Shown here: one piece after another, positions 1-9,231 of the stretch
Position numbering within the stretch: the stretch's first letter is position 1
Layout: every line of letters begins with the position of its first letter
Origin: Edaphobacter dinghuensis
GTDB lineage: Bacteria; Acidobacteriota; Terriglobia; Terriglobales; Acidobacteriaceae
NCBI RefSeq assembly: GCF_014640335.1
Contig: NZ_BMGT01000002.1
Span: forward strand, 682,001-746,000
Length of the DNA: 64,000 nt
Reading direction: 5' to 3'
Notes under the pieces: model-generated
Seen by the model: the letters and a program-made list of their open reading frames with translations, nothing else
What the model was told of the DNA's origin: nothing
Database searches by the model: none
Position numbers and translations under genes: made by a program

Positions 1-237
1 CACGCAATATAACAAAACGCCATCTATAGACCCCGTATTACGGTAAGTCGCATCTCAGCCCAAAGCCTTCTTGGATAGAAGCGAATGGATAGTTAGGAGA
101 TGTCGTGAAGTGCAGTTTGAAGACACTTAGCATGTCGAGGTCGGACCACATGCTTACTCTGGATTCCGGAATATTCTGCAAGAGCAAGATCAATTTTCTG
201 ACTGCTCTCTTCCCTGTTTCCGATGATGAATCGATTT

Positions 238-603
238 CTAAGCTATCTCGACCTGATTTCGATAAAGTGAGTCAGAGGAACACGACGAAGAGTCGAATTC
301 AGCGTTCAGCTTTCTTGCGATCGCATAGGCTCCATTATTCGCATGGCAGAGGCGCCCACTCACCACAAGAGTTCTAACAATTCGATAGACTGTCGTCTTT
401 GCAATTCCGGTTTCTTGATGAATCTGTTCGATCCGCATCCCCCCTGGCACCTCTCCGAGAAGATCGAGCACCTGAACGGACTTCAATAAAATGGGAACTA
501 TATACTCGCGATCCAGATCAGGTTGCAAGCGTCGTGCTCTATCAGTTCGACTCTCCCTGGCACGATACTTCGTTAAAATTTTGGCCTCTGTAATTGGCGA
601 CAT
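238..603 (-). CDS. Orphan IclR-type HTH protein (probably truncated regulator)
   Basis: A 121-residue protein that is little more than an N-terminal winged helix-turn-helix of the IclR type. The recognition part is visible around residues 55-85 (QETGIAKTTVYRIVRTLV), preceded by a basic segment (KYRARESRTDRARRLQP). The HTH resembles that of the full-length regulator at 4305, but there is no effector domain: the frame stops after NQVEIA. I read about 230 bases beyond the stop in two frames and found no sugar-binding domain. It sits 53 bases after the isomerase gene and is probably co-transcribed with it. It may be a decayed regulator or a stand-alone DNA-binding protein competing for the same operators. 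Confidence 0.65.
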   Translation of the reverse strand: MSPITEAKILTKYRARESRTDRARRLQPDLDREYIVPILLKSVQVLDLLGEVPGGMRIEQIHQETGIAKTTVYRIVRTLVVSGRLCHANNGAYAIARKLNAEFDSSSCSSDSLYRNQVEIA

Positions 604-656
604 GCTTATCTCCTCTCAGGAAACGAACAAGATTCATAAAGCCGCGCTGAAGAACT

Positions 657-2093
657 TCACTGGATTCGGGCAAATCCAAGATTAAGAAACAATGCGATTT
701 TTTCGAGTTGCGCTGCGAGATGTCCAACCCCGACAGCACAGTGATGCGCAGGCCCTTGGGCATTCCATTGCTCAACGAAACGTCGCGCTCCCTGCGGAAA
801 GCGATAACGGCTATTTGTGTTGCCGATCTCAAGGATCCTGCCAGCCACGCTATCACCCTCTGCAACAAGTAATTTGAAGCCACGGGCCCTATCTTCTACG
901 ACGGAAAGCAGAGTGACTGGTCCATGCTTCACGGACATCTCTACCGACAACCCTTTGCCTACTTTGCCGTGATACACCTGCAAGGGACGCACCTTGATCT
1001 TGCCCTGAGCGATTCCAATGTGGCCTGGCCCATCGTGCCCCATCAGAACAAGGTCCGATGCAAAGTCCATTGCGTAGTATTCCGTGAAGGATCCGCCTGC
1101 GCCGAGAAGGTCCATAATCTTCATCGCAATGACATTCTTCACCTCGTATTCTCCGGCAACAGGAATGTTTCGTCCCGTAAGCATTGAGGTTCCCAGAATG
1201 ATCGAACTCATCGTAGCTTCGTTTTCAGAGATGCCGCTACCCTTGTAGAAGTACGCCATCAGGTCGAGATCGTGATTGCAGACAAATCTGTCCAGCGCTA
1301 CAGCGGTTCGCGCTGCATCTGCAAGCTCAACCGGCGAGCAATTCGCATCGACGTCGAAAAACTCTCTGAACTCGTGAAGCTTTTCCTGAACCGCGCTCTC
1401 CGCGGAATCAGTGCGCATCTGGCTGAGTTCATCCACCTCGAGCATCTCTAGCTGAATGCCGAAGCGGCCACTTACCTGTGTCAAGTCGGTGGCAATATCG
1501 AGCATGCCACTGTAGTAATGTCCCATGAGTCCCAGTCGGCTATGGGCGAGAGCACTTCCGACCTCTGCTGCACGAAGCCATTCCTCGACTTCATTCCAAC
1601 ACTCCGGATCGTCATACAACATTCCAGTTACCTGATGAAAGCTCATGTCTAAACGCGTTAGGACATTGGCGATCTCTGGCATAGGACATGAGCTGCAGTG
1701 CGCCAACCACTCTCCTGTCATTGCCGTACGGCTAGTCATTTGATTGAAGCTTTCGTACTCAATTGCCGGAGCAGGCTGCAGGTTCAGGAAAACTACCGGC
1801 ACCTTTGCACGCAGGATCACTGGGAGCACTGTTGCCGAGAGTGCATAAGTGGTCACATAAATCAAAAGGATATCGATATCATTGCGCCGGCAGGAGTGCC
1901 CTGCTTCGACCGACTTTGCCGTCGTATCAACTAGACCAAGATTAACAACCTCGCGTGTCGGTCGAGTAATACGCTGTTCTACTTCGGCCAGATATCCCAG
2001 GAGCTTTGCCTCCAGGCCGTCAAATTGTTCCCAGTAGGCCTCGAGCCCCAGACCTAACAATCCCACCCGCAGATGTTTGTAATTGTTATTCAT
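657..2093 (-). CDS. L-fucose/L-arabinose isomerase-like protein
   Basis: A 478-residue cytoplasmic enzyme of the L-fucose/L-arabinose isomerase fold, a family that interconverts aldoses and ketoses with a divalent metal. The N-terminus has a Rossmann-like segment (RVGLLGLGLEAYWEQF). Candidate metal or catalytic residues lie in VAGEYEVKN (Glu), LVLMGHDGPGHIG (His) and the C-terminal HHCAVGVGH (His), matching the Glu-Glu-His-His pattern of AraA. The start ATG overlaps the stop of the mutarotase gene by 4 bases (ATGA), so translation is probably coupled. With a mutarotase and a secreted hydrolase upstream it likely processes the L-sugar released by that hydrolase. L-arabinose, L-fucose and L-rhamnose cannot be told apart from sequence. 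Confidence 0.85.
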   Translation of the reverse strand: MNNNYKHLRVGLLGLGLEAYWEQFDGLEAKLLGYLAEVEQRITRPTREVVNLGLVDTTAKSVEAGHSCRRNDIDILLIYVTTYALSATVLPVILRAKVPVVFLNLQPAPAIEYESFNQMTSRTAMTGEWLAHCSSCPMPEIANVLTRLDMSFHQVTGMLYDDPECWNEVEEWLRAAEVGSALAHSRLGLMGHYYSGMLDIATDLTQVSGRFGIQLEMLEVDELSQMRTDSAESAVQEKLHEFREFFDVDANCSPVELADAARTAVALDRFVCNHDLDLMAYFYKGSGISENEATMSSIILGTSMLTGRNIPVAGEYEVKNVIAMKIMDLLGAGGSFTEYYAMDFASDLVLMGHDGPGHIGIAQGKIKVRPLQVYHGKVGKGLSVEMSVKHGPVTLLSVVEDRARGFKLLVAEGDSVAGRILEIGNTNSRYRFPQGARRFVEQWNAQGPAHHCAVGVGHLAAQLEKIALFLNLGFARIQ

Positions 2094-2452
2094 ATTTCGT
2101 CTTCTCTTGCATCCGCATCTTGCGTCTTTGCTCTTCCCTTCATAAAGAAGACCTCCATCATCATCGCTTGCTTCTCTCCGGGGCGAAGGCCGGGAACAGG
2201 CTCAAAGAGTGGAGCCATCATCTTTTGCCATTGAAGATTCACCGGGCTGGTTTCAAGACACTTCGTCAATTCGTCATAATCAACTACCTGCATATAGAGA
2301 AATAATTGCTGGTCGCGCCTAAAGATGGAGTACTCAGAGACGCCAAACGATTCGAGTTCCGTCATAAGCTCCGGCCATACGTGTCGATGGGCTTCGTCGT
2401 ACTCTGCGATCTTGCCTGCCTTAATTCGTAACTGAAAGGCGATTCGTTGCAC
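2090..2452 (-). CDS. rhaM: L-rhamnose mutarotase family protein
   Basis: A 120-residue protein of the RhaM (DUF718) family, which equilibrates alpha and beta anomers of L-rhamnose and related sugars. Family features are the N-terminal RIAFQLRIKAGKIAEYDEAH with its His, the VWPELMTEL segment and SIFRRDQQLFLYMQV. The length is normal for the family up to about residue 105, followed by a charged tail. The start is GTG, chosen because GGAGGA lies 6 bases upstream. It follows the hydrolase gene by 18 bases and overlaps the isomerase gene, so it is the middle gene of a tight operon. Confidence 0.88.
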   Translation of the reverse strand: MQRIAFQLRIKAGKIAEYDEAHRHVWPELMTELESFGVSEYSIFRRDQQLFLYMQVVDYDELTKCLETSPVNLQWQKMMAPLFEPVPGLRPGEKQAMMMEVFFMKGRAKTQDADAREDEI

Positions 2453-2470
2453 GCTGTTCCTCCCGAGCGA

Positions 2471-3985
2471 TCACTTGTACTGCACCACAGCAACTTCGAA
2501 CGGTTGTAAGGAAAGAACATGGTCTGACAGAGTCTCCTGAGCTGGTGCATGATCGCCGGTCGAGGGTGCAACCAGAGATACAGTGGCTCCTTCGGCGTCT
2601 GTCGGCAATGCAAGTTGTTCTGCGCGATTACGCTTATTGATAACCAGCAGCATCTTGCCATGGCTAGAAGCAAAGGCCTGCGCGTAGATCGATCGACTGG
2701 GGTTGGTTGTCTCTACCAATTTATCTCCCGGGCCAAAATGATCTTTGAGCAGCTTGAGCACCCAGAACCGTGGATTCGGGTCGGTTGTGTTGTAGTTCAT
2801 CATGCTTACGCTGGGAAACTGCGATGGATAACCTACCAACTGCGATTCTCCCAGAACGTCGATGCCCATCTTTGCAGCCTCTGAGTAGATGTAGGCATAC
2901 ATCGCTCCATCAAGATTCCAGTATCCCTGTGGCTCAGGCTTGGCCACGTAGCCAGGGTGGCTTATCTCCTTTTCATCCTCCGTCAGAATTACTCCCAGCT
3001 CATCAAGATCGGTCTTTGTCGATGGGGAGTAGCGCTTACGAATTTCCTCGACATAGCGCACTGTATTCAGGAAACCGTCCGCCTGATCGAAGAAGGTGTA
3101 CTGCCAGTCATCGAGGTTCTGGTCTGGTGTTGGGGACGCATAGAAGTGGTAGCTGATAAAGTCCAGCGGAGCGCCTTTCCTGTGATTTGCCGGATTCAAA
3201 AAATATTCAAACATCTCAGGATGCTTGCTCGGGTTTGCGAGTGCCAATGCAACGAACTTAATATTCGGGTCGACCTTTCGCATCGCCGCTGTCACCGTGT
3301 CATAGAACCTGGTGTACTCCTGCGGAGTCCAGTGGTGCTCAAACTCAATCTCGTTGAGCACCTCCCAGTATGGGATCTTATAGTGATGGCCCGACTCCCA
3401 TCGCTTGCCATACTCGTCGGTAAAGCCGCCCTTGGTATACCAGCTCAGCAGCCGCGCATAGTACTCCGAGACCTCCTTCATCGATGGATCGCGAAGCTCT
3501 GTGCCCTGCGTGTAATCCCAGAATACCTGATTTGGATCGTCGGGGAAGGTGACAGGCTTTTCGGTCTTGTACATCCAAGCCGGGATCGTGCTGAAGTTGA
3601 GGATGACCGAATGTCCTGCCGTTGCCTGCATAAAGTCGTCGAGCGTCGGGTCGATGTGAGAGAAGTCCCACGACGTCTTGCCGTTGGCAGGTGCACTCAA
3701 CTCTGCTACTGCCTGCCGCGGATAGGGGAGCCATGGAACATATCGCACATAGTCCGCGCCCAGCATGTGCAACGCCGCAAACGAAGAGTCATGGAGTTTA
3801 GCTCCACGAAGAAGCTGCGGATTCACCACCACCTGCAGGGTGGGGGTTGATCTCGACAATTGAACCACCTTTGCCCAATCAACCTTCACCTCATCGGGCT
3901 TGGTCGCATCCTGCGCGCAGACAATGCAGGAACTCGTGAACATACAGACCAGTGCGAACAGGACCCACTTTGGCAATCTCGTCAT
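2471..3985 (-). CDS. Secreted GH39-like glycoside hydrolase
   Basis: A 504-residue exported protein with a signal peptide (residues 1 to about 24, ending CIVCAQ) and a clan GH-A TIM barrel. The proposed acid/base is Glu212 in WEVLNEIEFEH (the NE motif). A good candidate for the nucleophile is Glu336 in GVILTEDEKE. The C-terminal 90 residues look like the beta-sandwich that follows the barrel in GH39 enzymes. GH39 covers beta-xylosidases and alpha-L-iduronidases, so the substrate is uncertain; the neighbouring mutarotase and isomerase suggest a glycan containing an L-sugar. It is the first gene of the minus-strand operon, has a GGGAGAAG ribosome-binding site, and starts opposite the regulator at 4305. 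Confidence 0.8.
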   Translation of the reverse strand: MTRLPKWVLFALVCMFTSSCIVCAQDATKPDEVKVDWAKVVQLSRSTPTLQVVVNPQLLRGAKLHDSSFAALHMLGADYVRYVPWLPYPRQAVAELSAPANGKTSWDFSHIDPTLDDFMQATAGHSVILNFSTIPAWMYKTEKPVTFPDDPNQVFWDYTQGTELRDPSMKEVSEYYARLLSWYTKGGFTDEYGKRWESGHHYKIPYWEVLNEIEFEHHWTPQEYTRFYDTVTAAMRKVDPNIKFVALALANPSKHPEMFEYFLNPANHRKGAPLDFISYHFYASPTPDQNLDDWQYTFFDQADGFLNTVRYVEEIRKRYSPSTKTDLDELGVILTEDEKEISHPGYVAKPEPQGYWNLDGAMYAYIYSEAAKMGIDVLGESQLVGYPSQFPSVSMMNYNTTDPNPRFWVLKLLKDHFGPGDKLVETTNPSRSIYAQAFASSHGKMLLVINKRNRAEQLALPTDAEGATVSLVAPSTGDHAPAQETLSDHVLSLQPFEVAVVQYK

Positions 3986-4114
3986 TCTCTTCTCCCTTGT
4001 GAGCAGTATTGCTCTTCCCCTTTGGCACCATAAATGGCATAGGCCAAATCAGGATCGAGCGCAGACTAAAGCTTGCAAAGAAGACTAGCGATAATATTTT
4101 TGGAATTTGGCGAT

Positions 4115-4131
4115 ATTTCATAATATGAAAT
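4115..4131. promoter_or_regulatory. Palindromic operator, copy 1
   Basis: ATTTCATAATATGAAAT is a 17-base inverted repeat with ATTTCAT/ATGAAAT arms. A second copy differing at one core base lies about 130 bases away, next to the regulator gene. The two suggest cooperative or looping control by the IclR-HTH regulator at 4305. Regulator identity is an inference from position. Confidence 0.55.
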
Positions 4132-4247
4132 TTTAAGAAATGACAAGATTGCCTAAAATATCGGCGCAATATGCCAAAATTTCAAATTTGCAATAGACAT
4201 GCACTTAAATCCCAAGATCAAACTGAAGTAGCACTTGTATCTTTTAT

Positions 4248-4263
4248 TTTCACAATATGAAAT
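4248..4263. promoter_or_regulatory. Palindromic operator, copy 2
   Basis: TTTCACAATATGAAAT matches copy 1 at 15 of 16 positions and lies 42 bases before the GTG start of the regulator, where it could mediate autoregulation. Confidence 0.55.
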
Positions 4264-4304
4264 TCTATTTAGAATAGTCTTGGGGGCTAAGCTGGAGTGA
4301 TCGA

Positions 4305-5492
4305 GTGAAGAAGAAGCGCACAAAAGAGCCTGCTGCCCCACTCCCGGCGGAGCATCCCGATTACACCATTCAGTCTGTCGCTCGCGCATGCACTATTCTC
4401 AAATGTTTTGATCGCCATCGGGCAACACTTGGCCTCAATGAGATTGCTGCTCGGAGTGATCTCAGCAAACCTACTGCTTACCGCATGTTGTCGACCCTCG
4501 TCGCATGCGGCATGTTGGAGCGCCGCGAGAAGAATTGCTACCGGCTCACCATGACACAGTGGCACCCGAAGAAGTTTCGCCTGGGCTATGCCTCGCAAAG
4601 CGAAGAGTTCTCTTTCTCGCGCCTGGTCTCAGAAAGCATTTGCAGCAGTGCCTACGACGCCGGAGTCGATCTGCTGGTGCTCAACAATCGCTATAGCCCG
4701 AAGGCCGCGGTGCGCAACGCAGAGACGTTCGTACGTGAACGTGTTGATCTGGTTATTGAGTTTCAGACTAATCAACAGAGCGCCTCTATCGTTGCCTCAA
4801 AGCTCATTGAAGCCGACATTCCTATTATTGCGATCGATATTCCTCACCCAGGAGCGCACTACTATGGCGCGAACAACTACCGTGCCGGGCTGATCGGCGG
4901 TCACGCGCTTGCCCAAGCCTGTCTGAGCCGCTGGGGTGGAGCAGTCGACGAAGTTATCCTGCTTGAACTTCCTATGGCAGGCCCACTTCCCCGTTCGCGA
5001 CTTACCGGCATTCTCGCTGGCATACGTGAGGTTTTACCGAAGCTTCCTGAGCAGCGGGTCCGCTTCATCAATGGAAATGGACAATACGAGATCAGCCTGG
5101 ATGTGATGCGTAAACATCTTAGGAAGAGCAAGGCTAATCATGTACTGATCGGTGGAATGAACGATCCCAGCTGCCTTGGCGCATTGCGTGCCTTTGAAGA
5201 GGCAGGTCGCGAAGAGCACTGCCTTGCTGTAGGACAGAATGCAAGCATTGAGGCGCGGCGTGAGCTGAGGCAACCTCGCTCTCGTCTCGTAGGTTCCGTA
5301 AGTTATTTTCCGGAACAGTATGGAGAGGCTGTCATCTCGCTTGCTCTTGATAAGCTGCAGGGGAAAGACATCCCCCCCGCGACCTTCGTTAAGCATCAGC
5401 TCATCACAAAAGAGAACGTCGATTCCATCTATCCCAACGATGGCCTCATCTCTATGGCCGATGGCGACGCCCTGCTCTTCAGCAAACGATGA
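4305..5492 (+). CDS. IclR-type HTH fused to periplasmic-binding-like sugar domain (regulator)
   Basis: A 395-residue regulator with an unusual arrangement. Residues about 20-90 form an IclR-type winged HTH (SDLSKPTAYRMLSTLVACGM). Residues about 100-385 form a type I periplasmic-binding-protein domain like those of LacI regulators and ribose-binding proteins (GVDLLVLNNRY, DLVIEFQTNQ, IPIIAIDIPHPGAHYYGANNY, HVLIGGMNDPS). Classical IclR proteins carry a GAF-like effector domain instead, and LacI proteins carry a different HTH. The predicted role is sugar-responsive control of the divergent GH39-mutarotase-isomerase operon through the two palindromes in between. No signal peptide, so cytoplasmic. 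It starts with GTG. Confidence 0.85.
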   Translation: MKKKRTKEPAAPLPAEHPDYTIQSVARACTILKCFDRHRATLGLNEIAARSDLSKPTAYRMLSTLVACGMLERREKNCYRLTMTQWHPKKFRLGYASQSEEFSFSRLVSESICSSAYDAGVDLLVLNNRYSPKAAVRNAETFVRERVDLVIEFQTNQQSASIVASKLIEADIPIIAIDIPHPGAHYYGANNYRAGLIGGHALAQACLSRWGGAVDEVILLELPMAGPLPRSRLTGILAGIREVLPKLPEQRVRFINGNGQYEISLDVMRKHLRKSKANHVLIGGMNDPSCLGALRAFEEAGREEHCLAVGQNASIEARRELRQPRSRLVGSVSYFPEQYGEAVISLALDKLQGKDIPPATFVKHQLITKENVDSIYPNDGLISMADGDALLFSKR

Positions 5493-5540
5493 CAGCTTGA
5501 GAAAGCGATTAGAAGTGTTATTGCTTTCTTGTAAATACAA

Positions 5541-5597
5541 ACGGCTCGAAGCTCAAATGAAACCGGGGCTCCAGAGTTCAGTTAAACTTCGAGCCGT
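5541..5597. repeat. Long inverted repeat between convergent genes
   Basis: ACGGCTCGAAG (5541-5551) and CTTCGAGCCGT (5587-5597) are perfect 11-base inverted arms with a 35-base loop, lying between the convergent regulator and katG. A bidirectional terminator is possible, but there is no clear T-run. Confidence 0.5.
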
Positions 5598-5621
5598 GCA
5601 GGACTAACCTGCCCAAGACGA

Positions 5622-7970
<2,349 letters not shown>

Positions 7971-7998
7971 TCAGATATCCGCGTTTTGTCTCGACAAT

Positions 7999-8028
7999 AG
8001 CAATGTAGCATCATAGAGATATATTGCT
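7999..8028. promoter_or_regulatory. Candidate OxyR site between katG and oxyR
   Basis: An inverted repeat AGCAAT (7999-8004) and ATTGCT (8023-8028), with 18 bases between and ATAG-type half-sites inside, lies midway in the 159-base divergent region. LysR-family activators normally bind such sites. Assignment to OxyR rests on position and on the conserved peroxide-sensing cysteines of the neighbouring regulator. Confidence 0.45.
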
Positions 8029-8066
8029 CCAATACATAGTTCCCATTCAGAGCATAGGTATTCACT

Positions 8067-8933
8067 ATGGAATTTAATCAACTTCGTTACGTTTGTGCCA
8101 TCGCCGAAACCGGCAGCTTCAGCCGCGCTGCCGAGCGCTGTCATGTTGCACAGCCTTCGCTTTCACAACAGATTCTTAAGCTTGAAGAAGATTTAGGCGC
8201 GAAACTTTTTGACCGACTTGGCCGCAGCATCCGGCTTACCGAGGCTGGGCGTGCTTTTCTACCGCATGCACGCTCCATTCTGCATCAGATGGAGGCTGCG
8301 CGCACTGGCGTTGAAGACAAGCGCGGCGATATCAGTGGAAGCGTTGCAGCAGGCGTCATTCCCACCATTGCGCCTTATCTGCTACCACGCTACACGGCGT
8401 CGTTTGCAAAAAAATATCCTGAAGCGCGACTACGCATCGTCGAAGAGACCACGCCGGTGCTGGTTGAAAGCCTGCGCAACCTCTCAATCGATCTCGCTGT
8501 TCTCGCGCTGCCATTGCGTCACAAGGAGTTCGAGCTTTTCCCGCTTCGCACCGAACCACTCTTCGCTGTACTTCCCAAAGACCATCCGCGTGGCAGCCAG
8601 AGATCGCTCGCACTCAAAGATCTTCGCGGCGAGTCATTTGTCATGCTGCGCGACGGACACTGCTTCCGCGATCTCAGTGTAGTTGCCTGCACTCGCGCAC
8701 GGGTCACGCCGCGTATTGTCTTTGAGAGTGGCCAATTCAGCAGCCTGCTCGGCATGGTTGCTGCAGGTGTGGGCGTCTCGCTTGTGCCCGAGATGGCGAT
8801 TGAACATAATGCATCGTGCCGCTATGTCCGCCTCAGCGATGCACGCGCCACGCGCACCATCGTAGCGGCAGTCCTGCGCGGGCGCAGCTTTAACCGCGTC
8901 CAACAAGCGTTTCTCTCCGGACTTACAAAGTAG
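8067..8933 (+). CDS. oxyR: Peroxide-sensing LysR regulator OxyR
   Basis: A 288-residue LysR-family protein. Residues 1-60 form the winged HTH (SFSRAAERCHVAQPSLSQQI) and residues about 90-285 the effector domain. The redox pair is Cys199 (DGHCF) and Cys208 (VVACTR), the same spacing and even the same numbers as E. coli OxyR. Together with the divergent katG this makes the assignment firm. It should form a disulfide on peroxide exposure and activate katG. Ribosome-binding site is weak. Confidence 0.93.
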   Translation: MEFNQLRYVCAIAETGSFSRAAERCHVAQPSLSQQILKLEEDLGAKLFDRLGRSIRLTEAGRAFLPHARSILHQMEAARTGVEDKRGDISGSVAAGVIPTIAPYLLPRYTASFAKKYPEARLRIVEETTPVLVESLRNLSIDLAVLALPLRHKEFELFPLRTEPLFAVLPKDHPRGSQRSLALKDLRGESFVMLRDGHCFRDLSVVACTRARVTPRIVFESGQFSSLLGMVAAGVGVSLVPEMAIEHNASCRYVRLSDARATRTIVAAVLRGRSFNRVQQAFLSGLTK

Positions 8934-9073
8934 GACAGTTGAAAACGATGCGCCCATCGCCTGTCACTCTGAAGAATTTGGATCACTGATCAAAGCTCGA
9001 ATTGGCCTCGAGGGATCAACGATTTATGTGATGAATTTGGCTTAAATTCAGGCTCAAAGTTAACGCTGCATGA

Positions 9074-9092
9074 AATATTGAAGCGCAATATT
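9074..9092. promoter_or_regulatory. Palindrome upstream of TonB receptor
   Basis: AATATTG-AAGCG-CAATATT is a perfect 7-base inverted repeat about 140 bases before the receptor start. It is flanked by two GTTAACG motifs (near 9059 and 9101). A regulator-binding site is plausible; no regulator is identified. Confidence 0.4.
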
Positions 9093-9231
9093 AAATGAAG
9101 GTTAACGACGCTATTCCTTCAGTTTGGGTTAAGTATCCGCAACCTACCTTCGAACATAACCGCAACAGTTTTTCGCTATCAGCGCCCTTTCAAGTGGGTG
9201 CAGAGGGCTTGTTACGGTTCGGAGGATAGGA

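Larger units (their letters stand above)
3986..4304. promoter_or_regulatory. Divergent control region of the sugar operon
   Basis: This 319-base AT-rich stretch separates the GH39 operon from its presumed regulator. It holds two near-identical palindromic sites (separate entries) and a weaker partial copy (GCAATATGCC near 4166-4175). No reading frame here looks real. Confidence 0.6.

Noticed and set aside
1..237. Possible continuation of the truncated IclR gene
   Set aside because: I read two minus-strand frames past the stop and found nothing resembling a sugar-binding or IclR effector domain.
2957..3850. 297-residue plus-strand open frame
   Set aside because: It is the antisense shadow of the GH39-like gene, which has a signal peptide and catalytic motifs.
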